Shown: positions 46,820 to 55,746, numbered from the stretch's first letter. The stretch: DNA of 64,000 nucleotides from Yoonia sp. SS1-5 (GCF_038443705.2 NZ_CP151767.2:3711501-3775500), one strand, 5' to 3'. The notes: generated from the sequence alone by a model not told the origin. A program made the numbers and translations.

Positions 46820-47499
46820 TGATCCCTGCTGAACAGCCTCAATTTTCTGCAAAGTTGCTGAGTGCGGCGGAGTTTGACGCGTATAATGCGACCCGCCTCG
46901 GTCGCGCGGCCGCCGACGAGGCGCGAGAGGAGATGTTGAGAGAAGCAAAGCAAGAGGCCAGAAGCATCATCGATAGGGCGAAGGACAATGCCGCCGAATT
47001 GTTGGCGCGGCGTACCGAGGCGCTTGACGAGGATGTTTCGGCTTGGGTTGAAAAACAAAAGTCCCAAAGGCTAGGCACAGAGCTTGCCGCGCTTGACAAG
47101 GAAATCGCTGCCATTGGCCAAACGTTCGAAAAGGCCCTGCCGGCCATTTCTGATCTCATCATTCAAACGACCAAAAAAGTCATCGGCGCAATGCCTGACG
47201 CAAAAAAATATCGGATGATTGTGCAGAAGGCGTTGGATGATCTTCCGACAGGTTGCGCTGTTACGCTGGAGGTCGCACCCGACCGTGCGGGTCAGATCAA
47301 CGATGCGATAAAGGCCGCAAAGGCGGAAAAATTTGCCAACCTATCGGTCAATGTCAACCCGAATGCCGATGCAGGGGCCATGCGCCTGTTGGTGCAAGAA
47401 GGCTCGATTGACTTTGGTCTGGCAGATCAGTTCAGCCGGATTGAGGCGGTGCTTCAAGAAACGCTCGGGCGGGTCGATAGCGAAGGGTCGCCGGAATGA
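46819..47499 (+). CDS. sctL: Type III secretion ATPase regulator SctL
   Basis: A 226-residue protein of the SctL/FliH family, the stator that binds the ATPase. An Ala/Glu/Arg-rich coiled coil (EEMLREAKQEARSIIDRAKD, then VEKQKSQRLGTELAALDKEIA) spans residues 30-100, followed by the compact C-terminal domain (SDLIIQTTKKVIGAM; GAMRLLVQEGSIDFG). It begins in the stop codon of the previous gene, and its own TGA overlaps the sctN ATG. Confidence 0.88.
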   Translation: MIPAEQPQFSAKLLSAAEFDAYNATRLGRAAADEAREEMLREAKQEARSIIDRAKDNAAELLARRTEALDEDVSAWVEKQKSQRLGTELAALDKEIAAIGQTFEKALPAISDLIIQTTKKVIGAMPDAKKYRMIVQKALDDLPTGCAVTLEVAPDRAGQINDAIKAAKAEKFANLSVNVNPNADAGAMRLLVQEGSIDFGLADQFSRIEAVLQETLGRVDSEGSPE

Positions 47500-48827
47500 C
47501 CCTGTTGCTGGACCGGCTTGAGGCAACGCGCGCGGCGCTTTACGGGATGACGCCACGCCCGCCACAGGGCCGTGTCACCCGGCTTTCGGGTCCGGTGATC
47601 AGGGCTGTATTCTCGCACGCCATCATCGGTGAAATCTGTGAAATCCATCGTACGGCTGGACAGCCCGCCATCATTGGTCGTGTTGTCGGTCTTGACGATA
47701 ATGAAGTGATCATCAGCCCCTTTGGCGCGTGTACAGGTTTGGCAGTTGGTGCGCCGGTGCGCAGTTATGGCCGCGAACTTACCGTCGCCGTGGGTCACCA
47801 ACTTTTAGGCCGCACCCTTGATGGGATGGGCAACCCGATTGACGGGTTGGACCCGCTTCCCCCGGGCATGATGCGTCGTCCTGTCACCTGTGATGCCCCG
47901 CCACCGATGACGAGGCCATTGATCGAACGCCCGATGATCACGGGCATGAAAGCCATCGATTTTGCGACCACCTTGGGCCGAGGGCAAAGGGTGGGGATTT
48001 TCGGGTCCGCCGGAACCGGGAAATCGTCAACCCTTTCAGCGATCGCCCAGCATTGTGAAGCAGATATCATCGTGATCGCCATGATTGGCGAACGCGGCCG
48101 CGAGGTGCGGGAATTTCTTGAGCGCAGCTTGCCAGCCGAAAAGCGGCGCAACACCGTGGTTGTTGCGGCGACGTCGGATCGATCACCGATGGAGCGGCTG
48201 AACGGCGCCCATGTGGCAACCGCAATTGCCGAAAGCTTTCGCGACGAAGGCAAATCCGTGCTGTTGATGATGGATAGCCTGACCCGTGTTGCACGTGCCT
48301 TGCGTGAAATCGGCCTTGCCGCCGGCGAGGCCCCGACGCGTCGCGGCTACCCCGCGTCGGTTTACCCGGCACTCCCTGAATTGATCGAACGCGCAGGCCG
48401 CAATGTGCATGGGGATATTACCGGTCTGTTTACCGTCCTTGTCGAAGGCGATGACGCCAATGACCCGATTGGTGAGGAGGTCCGCAGCCTGACAGATGGC
48501 CATATCATTCTGGACCCCAAAATCGCTGCCGAGGGCCGCTATCCGGCAATTAATGTTGCCCGCAGCCTTAGTCGGATCATGGGTGATGTCACTGACGACA
48601 CGCATCGGGAAATGATGATCGAGGTCCGCCGGTTGATCGCCATTTATGAGCGGATCGAAATCCTGGTGCAGATCGGGGAATACGAACCCGGTCAGGACAA
48701 GGACAATGATCGCGCGGTCGCGCTGGTCCCGAAAATAAACGAAGCCTTCAAACAGAAGATTGAGGAGAAGTTCGCGCTGGAAGACACTTTTGCTCTTTTC
48801 AAGAAAATTCTGTCCGATGCAAAGTAA
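47496..48827 (+). CDS. sctN: Type III secretion ATPase SctN
   Basis: A 443-residue hexameric ATPase of the FliI/YscN family that unfolds and feeds substrates. Walker A is at 170-177 (GSAGTGKS), the catalytic segment IGERGREVREF near residue 200, and Walker B in LLMMDSLTRVARALRE. The type III signature GYPASVYPALPELIERAG and the C-terminal EKFALEDTFALFKKIL are present. Length equals the family's. It overlaps sctL (4 bp) and sctO (11 bp). Confidence 0.96.
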   Translation: MTLLLDRLEATRAALYGMTPRPPQGRVTRLSGPVIRAVFSHAIIGEICEIHRTAGQPAIIGRVVGLDDNEVIISPFGACTGLAVGAPVRSYGRELTVAVGHQLLGRTLDGMGNPIDGLDPLPPGMMRRPVTCDAPPPMTRPLIERPMITGMKAIDFATTLGRGQRVGIFGSAGTGKSSTLSAIAQHCEADIIVIAMIGERGREVREFLERSLPAEKRRNTVVVAATSDRSPMERLNGAHVATAIAESFRDEGKSVLLMMDSLTRVARALREIGLAAGEAPTRRGYPASVYPALPELIERAGRNVHGDITGLFTVLVEGDDANDPIGEEVRSLTDGHIILDPKIAAEGRYPAINVARSLSRIMGDVTDDTHREMMIEVRRLIAIYERIEILVQIGEYEPGQDKDNDRAVALVPKINEAFKQKIEEKFALEDTFALFKKILSDAK

Positions 48828-49308
48828 GTCGCTCGATCTTATCCTGGAAGTCCGCAATTTTCGTGAAAAGTTGGGGCAGGCGCGACTGGCAAGTGCGCGA
48901 CGAGACGTGAAGCGCAAATCCGTTGCCGTGCAAGAAGCTGAGCAAGATCTGCAATCATCCGTCGCAAACCATTATAAATCGGTGGAAAAGTCCCTGCGGG
49001 CTGCTGAAGAGACCAAGGATCCTCAGGCACGCTTTGCCGTTGTTGCACTCGCGCTTAGCCGGGGCCGGCGCGCCATTCGCCGTGCGGAAGATGACGTAAA
49101 TGGTGCCCATGATGATGTTGAAGTTGCGCAATCAACAAAGAAGCAGGCTGGCCGGACACTGCGCCAGGAAGCCATTGAACGCATCAAATTAGAGCGGCTG
49201 AAAGACAAGCTTGAAATTAAGGAACGCCGCGAGGCCGACATGCTTGAGGAAGATGAATTTGATGAGGTTGCAACAGTCATGTGCCAGCCAAGGGGGCGCA
49301 GCGCGTAA
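48817..49308 (+). CDS. sctO: Type III secretion stalk protein SctO
   Basis: A 163-residue coiled-coil protein at the expected place after the ATPase (FliJ/YscO). It is almost entirely charged helix (LQSSVANHYKSVEKSLRAAE; ERIKLERLKDKLEIKERREAD) with no enzymatic motif. It would act as the central stalk in SctN. The sequence is poorly conserved in all families, so the name rests on size, coiled-coil character and position. Its stop overlaps the sctQ start (TAATG). Confidence 0.82.
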   Translation: MQSKSLDLILEVRNFREKLGQARLASARRDVKRKSVAVQEAEQDLQSSVANHYKSVEKSLRAAEETKDPQARFAVVALALSRGRRAIRRAEDDVNGAHDDVEVAQSTKKQAGRTLRQEAIERIKLERLKDKLEIKERREADMLEEDEFDEVATVMCQPRGRSA

Positions 49309-50369
49309 TGCCAAGAGATCACGCAGATAATGGCCAGGCAAGCAGTCGGCCGCTGACCGAAAGAGATCGCAAGATTCTCATTGAAAAGTTTAATGCCAGC
49401 GCGATCAATCTTGCGGATCTTAGACTTCAGTTCGTTGACGATGCGTATGATGGCGTCGTTGCTGATTGGGACAAACTGACCGTCGTTGTCGGCGAAGAAA
49501 CCTGTCATGTGTATGTGCCAACATTGGCGCTTCGAATGATTTTTTTGAACGCCGGGTATAATGAAAAGACACGGGCATGGACCGACCGCCTGCGCAAGAT
49601 CATGTACCGGCACCTGCTGTCCGAAGAACTTGGTAAGTTACACGACCAACAGGGCGTTACCGTGTTGATCACGCAATGTGAGGCGGTTCAGAGCGATCCC
49701 GGCATTTTGCCTGCCTCATTGCTGTTCAGCATCAATCTTTCAGACGCAAATGTGCAGCCGTTGCCGCTCCTTATCGATACGCTGCCGTCCGTCATGCGCG
49801 ACTGGATGGGTGGTGAAGATGAAGCTGCGGGCGGGTCGGCAGATGGCGTATCGACTGACGCCGAGGGGATCATCGTGCCAGTATCGGTGCGCAGTCCCGA
49901 TTTCCAGATCCCGCTTCATGTGATCAAAGACGCGGCCAAGGGCGACGTCATCTTGCTGGATCGGTCATGGAACCGGACCACCGATCGCATAATTCGCATC
50001 GCAAACACACAGTTGTGGAGGGCGACGCGTCGCCGCAGTGGCAAAATTATCCTGGGAGACAAAATGGACATTGAACAAATAGACGCAGATGGTGCTATCG
50101 CGCAGGAAACACCTGATCGTTTGGACGGCGATGATGTCTTTGATGCACGCGAAATTCTCGTGAATGTCAGCATCGAGCATTGCAGAGCGCAGATCAGTCT
50201 TCAGGAAGTTACGGGCATGAGAGGTGGAGAAATTCTACCGATAAATCCGCCGGAAAACGATGTGGTTCGCGTTCTCGTAAATGGCAAATTTCTGAGATAT
50301 GGAAAACTGGTCGACTACGAGGGGCAGGTCGGTGTTCAGCTTTTAGCTGAGCACGACCGTACGAGCTAG
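49308..50369 (+). CDS. sctQ: Type III secretion C-ring protein SctQ
   Basis: A 353-residue protein of the FliM/FliN-SctQ family. The C-terminal SpoA domain is clear (VSIEHCRAQISLQEVTGMRG, then INPPENDVVRVLVNGKFLRYG). A second, more divergent SpoA-like region precedes it (QIPLHVIKDAAKGDVILLDR). The first ~180 residues are variable. It forms the cytosolic sorting platform with SctK and SctL. An internal start producing a short SctQ-C is possible but not evident. Confidence 0.85.
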   Translation: MPRDHADNGQASSRPLTERDRKILIEKFNASAINLADLRLQFVDDAYDGVVADWDKLTVVVGEETCHVYVPTLALRMIFLNAGYNEKTRAWTDRLRKIMYRHLLSEELGKLHDQQGVTVLITQCEAVQSDPGILPASLLFSINLSDANVQPLPLLIDTLPSVMRDWMGGEDEAAGGSADGVSTDAEGIIVPVSVRSPDFQIPLHVIKDAAKGDVILLDRSWNRTTDRIIRIANTQLWRATRRRSGKIILGDKMDIEQIDADGAIAQETPDRLDGDDVFDAREILVNVSIEHCRAQISLQEVTGMRGGEILPINPPENDVVRVLVNGKFLRYGKLVDYEGQVGVQLLAEHDRTS

Positions 50370-50377
50370 CCGCGCGT

Positions 50378-51016
50378 ATGGATTACACTTCACCTCTCGT
50401 CATTGGCTTTCTGGCTTCCTTCTTCTTGCTGGCCGTGTTGTCCATGACAGCTTTCGTCAAGCTGTCGGTTGTGTTCATGATAATTCGCAACGCTATGGGC
50501 TTGCAGCACGTCCCGTCAAATGCGGTTTTGATGGTGCTTGCATTCTTTTTGGCGCTGTTCATATCACTGCCAACGATCAATGCGGCGGTCGGTGCGATTC
50601 AGGACACTGACATTAAGCTAGAAAGCCCTGCAGATTTTGTAGCCTTATGGAATATCGGCATTGCACCCTTCCAGATATTTTTAGAGCGCAATATTGACGA
50701 GGCTCAAAGCCTTTTCTTCACCGATATTGCGAATGAGCTGTGGGAGGGATCCGGACTCGTCGCAACGCCAGAAAGTTTCATCATACAAGTCCCAAGCTTT
50801 CTGGTGACGGAGCTGACCGAGGCGTTTGAAATCGGATTTTTGCTCTACCTGCCATTTGTTGCAATTGACCTTGCGGTCACAGGCATCCTCATGGCGTTGG
50901 GAATGCAGATGGTGCAGCCAAACATAATCGCGGTTCCCTTCAAGTTGCTGATCTTCGTCATGGTTGATGGATGGGCAAAATTGGTGAGCGGACTGGTCGT
51001 AACATATCTGGGGTAG
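50378..51016 (+). CDS. sctR: Type III secretion export apparatus protein SctR
   Basis: A 212-residue protein of the FliP/SctR family of the export gate. Typical blocks: STAFVKLSVVF-like MTAFVKLSVVFMIIRNAMGL, VPSNAVLMVLAFFLALFI, and the late helix IGFLLYLPFVAIDLAV. The periplasmic loop near residues 65-110 is intact. It starts 9 bp after sctQ and is followed by sctS after 4 bp. Confidence 0.94.
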   Translation: MDYTSPLVIGFLASFFLLAVLSMTAFVKLSVVFMIIRNAMGLQHVPSNAVLMVLAFFLALFISLPTINAAVGAIQDTDIKLESPADFVALWNIGIAPFQIFLERNIDEAQSLFFTDIANELWEGSGLVATPESFIIQVPSFLVTELTEAFEIGFLLYLPFVAIDLAVTGILMALGMQMVQPNIIAVPFKLLIFVMVDGWAKLVSGLVVTYLG

Positions 51017-51020
51017 TGAT

Positions 51021-51290
51021 ATGGCAGAGGGTACTTTTGCACATTATTTGATTGCGTTTATGATGAACGTTGTCCTATTAGCCGGGCTGCCATTGGCGGT
51101 GGCGACGGTCAGCGGACTAATTGTTTCAATTATCCAGGCAGTCACCCAGATTCAGGATCAGACGCTTTCGCAAACAATGAAGATCGTCGCCATCACAGCG
51201 ATGTTGCTTAGCTTTGGTGGGTCCCTGGTTGCGCCGCTATTGAGCTCGACACGCGAGTTGTTCAGTTCATTCGGAAATCTGGGCTTCTAG
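51021..51290 (+). CDS. sctS: Type III secretion export apparatus protein SctS
   Basis: An 89-residue two-helix protein of the FliQ/SctS family (LAGLPLAVATVSGLIVSIIQAVTQIQDQTLS, then MKIVAITAMLLSFGGSLVAP). The T-Q-I-Q-D-Q-T-L block is the family hallmark. Part of the RST export gate. It is followed by sctT after 3 bp. Confidence 0.94.
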   Translation: MAEGTFAHYLIAFMMNVVLLAGLPLAVATVSGLIVSIIQAVTQIQDQTLSQTMKIVAITAMLLSFGGSLVAPLLSSTRELFSSFGNLGF

Positions 51291-51293
51291 CCT

Positions 51294-52106
51294 ATGAGCC
51301 GGGACATTGTTTTACAGTTTGTGAATGTGCCATTCGAGACTGGAATGGCAGTGTTTATTATATGTTCGTTACGGATGTTTGGGATCTTTTACTCATTCTA
51401 TCCCTTTAGTTGGGGGTTCTTTTCCGACCGTATCATGCGTCTGAGTGTTGTTGTCGCCTTGACCGCACCACTTATGTTGCTGGAATATACGACTGTGGCC
51501 GAGGGCGTCGCCACAATGTCATCTTTGACAATCGCGCTGCTTGCGGCGAAGGAATTCGCAATTGGGTACGGGCTGGGGTTGCTGGCATCCAGCCCGTTTC
51601 GTGCTTTGCAATATGCCGGGGCCGTGTCAGACACGTTCCGTGGTGAGAATGACAGCGGCCTGACATCGCCGGACGGGAGCGGCATTCAAACGACGTCACT
51701 TTTCTATCTGATAATTGGCTTTGCTGTCTTTTTTGGCAACGGTGGGCTGATCTACATCGTTGATATGATCTATGCGACCTATGCGATATGGCCGCTGATG
51801 GAGACGTTGCCGTTTTTGGTCGACGGCACCGCAGATATCGCATTAAGAGCGCTCGGAAAGGCGTTACGTCTGGCCGTCAAGATCATCGCGCCGGTGATCC
51901 TTCTTTTGTTTATCGTCGAGCTTGTTCTGGCAATCGCCGAAAAGCTTGCTCGGCGCTTTGGCATCTTCCAACTTTCGTTTGTTGTGAAGAACCTCGTTAC
52001 AAAACTCACGCTGCCATTAACTGCAATGCTCATACTCAGGGTCGCAGATGCCGAGCTTATTGCAGCTTTTGATGCAGTTGACGTTATGCGTTCGTACTTT
52101 CCATGA
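51294..52106 (+). CDS. sctT: Type III secretion export apparatus protein SctT
   Basis: A 270-residue integral-membrane protein of the FliR/SctT family with about seven helices. Recognisable: MAVFIICSLRMFGIFYSFYP at the N-terminus, AAKEFAIGYGLGLLASSPFRALQYAG (conserved KE...G.G) and the late LLLFIVELVLAIAEKLARRF. It completes the R-S-T gate. The stop overlaps the sctU start (ATGA). Confidence 0.93.
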   Translation: MSRDIVLQFVNVPFETGMAVFIICSLRMFGIFYSFYPFSWGFFSDRIMRLSVVVALTAPLMLLEYTTVAEGVATMSSLTIALLAAKEFAIGYGLGLLASSPFRALQYAGAVSDTFRGENDSGLTSPDGSGIQTTSLFYLIIGFAVFFGNGGLIYIVDMIYATYAIWPLMETLPFLVDGTADIALRALGKALRLAVKIIAPVILLLFIVELVLAIAEKLARRFGIFQLSFVVKNLVTKLTLPLTAMLILRVADAELIAAFDAVDVMRSYFP

Positions 52107-53143
52107 GCGACTCACAACCGAAAAAACATAATGCGTCCGAAAAGAAGCTGCGTAAACAGCGTGAGGAAGGCAATGTTCCACAATTCTCGGATGTGACGAG
52201 CCTTTGGAATTTCGCAGTCGCCTTGGTTGTCATTCCAATTATCGCGATGATAATCATAGAGCATTTGATGTCGCTATTCTCTGTTGTTGAACGGGCAGAG
52301 GTTCTTGATTTTATGGTTGTTTATAGACCTGCCATTCTTGCCGCACTTAATGCCGTTTTCCTGAGCGTTGGGGTGCTCATTTTGGCGAAAATTGTAATTA
52401 GCGTCTTCACATCAATGATCCTTTTGAAGGGTATCAATTTTGCGCTAAAGCCCTTGGTACCCAAACCAAACCGCTTGTCCCCGGCGGCTGGCCTCAAGCG
52501 CATGTTCGGGAAACGCACCTGGGTTGAGGTCGGTCAGGGGTTATTGCGGCTGACAGCGTGGTTCGCGGTTGTTCTTTTAACACTCTATCTTTATTTGGAC
52601 GATCTTTTTCACCTTGATCGATGCAATGAGAACTGCGCGATCATTCTGGCGTTACGAATCTTTGGGATCCTGTCGACGACCGCAATCGTCATACTATTGG
52701 TGTCGGTTCTTATCGAGGTCCCGCTTCAGCGTGGCCTTTATCTCAAAGAGCAAAAAATGACCGATGAGGAAGTGAAAAAGGAGCGCAAGGAGCAATTCGG
52801 CTCTGATGAGGTCCGCCGCGAACGCAACCGCATACGGGATGAAATGGCGCGGACCGCCGGTAGCGCCGGTGTTGATAAAGCGAACATGATCTTCTTCTTC
52901 GAAGATCGTGCAGTTGCCATTCGCTATCATCCGGATCATGCGCCAATCCCCATCGTCGCAGCAAAGGCTGGCACCCCAGAAGCCGTCGAAAAGCTGCGCG
53001 CGGCCGTCAAGGAAAACGGCTTTAGTGAACTCCAGGACCAAGAGATCGTTGAGACCTCGTTTGGTACCGAACCGGGATATCAAGTGGACGAAATTGCCTT
53101 CAAACCGTTGGTACGTGGGATGCAAGCCATCTTTGGCGGTTAA
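52103..53143 (+). CDS. sctU: Type III secretion switch protein SctU lacking the NPTH motif
   Basis: A 346-residue FlhB/YscU-family protein. The N-terminal block (KKLRKQREEGNVPQFSDV), four membrane helices (residues 33-215) and the cytosolic domain (EVKKERKEQFGSDEVRRERN, residues 223-241) are standard. The autocleavage site N-P-T-H should fall at residues 265-268 but reads F-F-E-D (MIFFFEDRAVAIRY against VVVTNPTHYAVALKY). Autoproteolysis is therefore not expected. The rest of the C-terminal domain is readable but its end is divergent. Codons 265-268 are at 52895-52906. Confidence 0.92.
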   Translation: MSDSQPKKHNASEKKLRKQREEGNVPQFSDVTSLWNFAVALVVIPIIAMIIIEHLMSLFSVVERAEVLDFMVVYRPAILAALNAVFLSVGVLILAKIVISVFTSMILLKGINFALKPLVPKPNRLSPAAGLKRMFGKRTWVEVGQGLLRLTAWFAVVLLTLYLYLDDLFHLDRCNENCAIILALRIFGILSTTAIVILLVSVLIEVPLQRGLYLKEQKMTDEEVKKERKEQFGSDEVRRERNRIRDEMARTAGSAGVDKANMIFFFEDRAVAIRYHPDHAPIPIVAAKAGTPEAVEKLRAAVKENGFSELQDQEIVETSFGTEPGYQVDEIAFKPLVRGMQAIFGG

Positions 53144-53178
53144 GAGCGCAATAAAGTAGGCCGCCAATACGTAGAAAA

Positions 53179-53209
53179 CTAGGTGGTTGAGTCAGCTATC
53201 ACCCTAGGT
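53179..53209. promoter_or_regulatory. Imperfect palindrome with CTAGGTGGT word
   Basis: CTAGGTGGT (53179-53187) faces CACCCTAGGT (53200-53209) across a 12-nt centre. The same 9-bp word occurs at 56440-56448 and 56680-56688 (as ACCACCTAG). All three lie in intergenic DNA in front of the accessory genes linked to the secretion operon. A shared regulator site is an inference. Confidence 0.4.
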
Positions 53210-53833
53210 CCTCGCTCCGCTATCATGAAGTGTAAATTGCACGCCAATCGGAGGCACAGCAACTATGAAACCCGTACCGACAACCGCACCGCCAATGATG
53301 GCCCAACCGGAGCAACCCGAAGGGCCCGTTTTCTCCTTTGATACTGCCCAGGGCCCCGGGGCGAAGGCGGACAAAAATATTTCGAAAACTAAACCGAACG
53401 CGGATTCAAAGTCGGCGAAAGCCGCTGAGAAAGTCTTGGATACCTTTGTCGAAGCTGTGGAAAATGACGATTCCCGTGAAGATGTTGAAAGCATGATAGA
53501 TGGGAAAACAGAGGACGAACGTTCAAAGAAAGAGCAACGCGATGTAACCGCAACTGTTGTCGAGGCTGGCGATACCATCGAAAAGGATGTCACCGTTGTT
53601 GTCGTGAAAGATGACAAGGAAACAGTGGTCAAGACGGATTCTGGAGCAGAGGTTGATGTCAGTCTTGATAAGAATGAGGAATCAAAAGTTACAACAACTG
53701 ACGATGGCGAAGTTATTCTTGTTCTCAGCGACGATTTGACGCCGAAGGAAAGTAAAGAAAAAGCCGTTGAGGTTGTTGAGCAACTTTTGCACGATTCTGC
53801 ACAAGAACATAACGTTTCTGTCTCAGCGCATTT

Positions 53834-53840
53834 CTTGAAG
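53834..53840. repeat. Target-site duplication, left copy (CTTGAAG)
   Basis: The 7-bp word CTTGAAG directly precedes the IS left end; an identical copy at 55021-55027 directly follows the right end. Perfect duplication indicates a recent insertion. Confidence 0.92.
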
Positions 53841-55020
53841 TGTAAAACTTCAGACTTGATCTGACGGACATCTCAGCTTGCGACGCTGAGAACGGGTTGC
53901 GCACTGTCCGATTGGTCGTGCGTTTTGATCGTCTTCTCGACAGCGATGTGTAGCGTTTCGCGGAAGGTCTGCATAGGTGTTTTGCCATAGCAGTGACGTC
54001 CCGAATGTGGCCGCTGTTCGTTGTACTTTGCCAGCCACGCATCCAGATCGGCCTGCAACTCTTCGACTGACCGATACAGTTTCTTGCGGAATGCGATGTC
54101 GTAGAACTCATCCTTGATGGTGCGATGGAACCGCTCGCAGATGCCGTTTGTTTGCGGAGAATTGGCCTTGGTTCGGGTGTGGTCCACGTCCTCGACGGCC
54201 AGATAAAGCTGGTAGGCGTGGTTCTCGACCTTGCCACAGTATTCCGTGCCCCGGTCTGTCAGGACGCGCAGCAGGCTGATCTCATGCTCTGCAAAGAACG
54301 GGATCACGCGGTCGTTCAGCAAGTCGGCCGCGGTGATTGCCGTCTTTTCAGTGTAGAGCTTGCAGATCGCCACGCGGGCATAGGTATCGACAAAGGTCTG
54401 TTGATAAATGCGTCCGACGCCCTTCATTGTGCCCACATAATAGGTGTCCTGGCTGCCCAGATAGCCAGGGTGGTGGCTCTCGATCTCGCCATGGGCTTCT
54501 TTCTTGGCCTTGGCTTTTTCCAGCGCGGCCAACTGATCCTCGGTGAGCAAGATACCCTCTTGGGCGGCACGGGCCTCCAGGGCCTTGAGGCGCTTTTTCA
54601 TGGTTTCCAGATCATTACGCAGCCAGATCGACCGGACGCCCGACGATGACACCATGATGCCTTTCTGCTGCAGCTCCCACGACGCCCGTTTCTGACCCAG
54701 AGCCGGGTTGTCGATGGCCAGTTCGATGACCGCCTTCTCGACATGTTCTGGCACGCGGTTTTTCATCACCGGCTTGCGGCGGCTGAGATCCATCAGGGCT
54801 TCTTCGCCACCCTGATCGTAAAGTTCTCTGAACCGGTAAAAGCTGTCCCGCGAATAACCCATCACTTTGCAGGCCTGCGACACGCTTCCGAGCTGTTTGG
54901 CCAGTTCCAACAGCCCCAGCTTCGGCTTGATGATCTTCTCTTGAATACTTGTCATTGATCGACACTCCTTGATTGCGCTCCAGAAGAGCAGAAATGTCAG
55001 ATCAAGTCGTGTGTTTTACA
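53841..55020 (-). mobile_element. IS481-family insertion sequence (1180 bp)
   Basis: A complete insertion sequence. The ends are imperfect inverted repeats of 25 bp (53841-53865 and 54996-55020) that agree at 21 positions, beginning TGTAAAAC and sharing GACTTGATCTGAC. One transposase gene lies between them. The element is flanked by the 7-bp repeat CTTGAAG and sits inside the acidic gene after sctU. Confidence 0.93.
53873..54955 (-). CDS. IS481-family DDE transposase
   Basis: A 360-residue transposase. An N-terminal helix-turn-helix (LGLLELAKQLGSVSQACKVMGYSRDSFYR) is followed by an rve integrase core. The catalytic triad is readable: first Asp in TFVDTYAR, second Asp in LTDRGTEYCG, and Glu in GICERFHRTIKDEF. 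The full length, an AAGGAG ribosome-binding site and intact catalytic residues suggest an active element. It reads against the interrupted host gene. Confidence 0.95.
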   Translation of the reverse strand: MTSIQEKIIKPKLGLLELAKQLGSVSQACKVMGYSRDSFYRFRELYDQGGEEALMDLSRRKPVMKNRVPEHVEKAVIELAIDNPALGQKRASWELQQKGIMVSSSGVRSIWLRNDLETMKKRLKALEARAAQEGILLTEDQLAALEKAKAKKEAHGEIESHHPGYLGSQDTYYVGTMKGVGRIYQQTFVDTYARVAICKLYTEKTAITAADLLNDRVIPFFAEHEISLLRVLTDRGTEYCGKVENHAYQLYLAVEDVDHTRTKANSPQTNGICERFHRTIKDEFYDIAFRKKLYRSVEELQADLDAWLAKYNEQRPHSGRHCYGKTPMQTFRETLHIAVEKTIKTHDQSDSAQPVLSVAS

Positions 55021-55027
55021 CTTGAAG
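55021..55027. repeat. Target-site duplication, right copy (CTTGAAG)
   Basis: Second copy of the 7-bp repeat that flanks the IS481 element; the interrupted reading frame resumes directly after it at 55028. Confidence 0.92.
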
Positions 55028-55183
55028 AATTTTCGAGCTGAGTTTATGCAGTATTTTATTGATTTGGACGACACAAGAATTTTCTGGCCGACTTGGGTCG
55101 ATCTGAGCGTGCGCATCACAAACGATGATCCTGTGGCCGAAAGAGTTCTTAAAAAGCTGATGGCCAGGCGAAATGCTCAATAA

Positions 55184-55588
55184 CCTTTTTCCGACGCTTT
55201 TCGTAATATGCAAACTGCGGTGGAACATTGGCGGCTTCCGGCCATAGCGCCGCTCGTTAGATATATTGTTCCACTATGAATGCTTTAACATCGCTTGCTG
55301 GACTTTCTGAAAACTCGCACCTCCTTTTCATCGTGGTGGAAACCTGCGGCGAAGCCTATAACGCCGGCCAGTTTTGAACCTAGTGTGATGAGTAAGGGTC
55401 TGCGGCTGATGTTGTCGCTCTACGCCTGACCCGAAGCACAATGACCGCAACACGATGTTCAGATCCCGCATCACATCTCGGGATGTTCCGCTATCTGAGT
55501 CTGTTGCTCGATTGATCCGCGTCGTTACTATTCAGTTACAAAGATGAGTGCTTGTGCCGCCGGTTGGCCGTGCCGGTCTGCGCGGCGA
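55184..55588. other. Gene-poor gap after the interrupted gene
   Basis: About 400 bp with no convincing coding frame on either strand. A short frame reading KPAAKPITPASFEPSVMSKG (about 55345-55405) faintly recalls the tail of an IS3-type transposase, but this is too weak to call. Composition is mixed. It may be degraded DNA left from earlier insertions. Confidence 0.4.
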
Positions 55589-55627
55589 CAAAAAAGTACC
55601 ACGCCCCGTTTTGTTGGGACGTGGTGC
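55589..55627 (-). terminator. Intrinsic terminator for the EF-hand gene
   Basis: On the minus strand CCACGTCCC, an 8-nt loop, then GGGGCGTGG (one mismatch) is followed by TAC and six T. A stem of 9 bp plus the T-run is a standard rho-independent terminator. It lies about 120 bp past the stop of the EF-hand gene. Confidence 0.75.
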
Positions 55628-55746
55628 GGACGTTCAAAGATGCCTCGATAGCAACGCGCGCCTGGGAGAAACACGGCCGCGGTTGATGTGGCTTGAACCG
55701 ACGGGATGTCGCGTCTCTCGTCGGTTCTAAGGTCTGCCAGGCGAGC

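Larger units (their letters stand above)
53265..55183 (+). pseudogene. Acidic T3SS-linked protein gene interrupted by IS481
   Basis: The gene begins at ATG 53265 with 192 codons up to the IS at 53841. As it stands the frame reads seven IS-encoded residues and stops at 53864 (199 aa). Removing the IS and one CTTGAAG copy joins codon 192 to 55028, and the frame continues in phase (NFRAEFMQYFIDLDD...) to TAA at 55181-55183, giving 243 residues. The N-terminal 150 residues are acidic and low-complexity (EAVENDDSREDVESMIDGKT); the C-terminus is more ordered (RIFWPTWVDLSVRITNDD). It starts 121 bp after sctU, so a substrate, translocator or chaperone role is possible but not shown. Confidence 0.8.
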
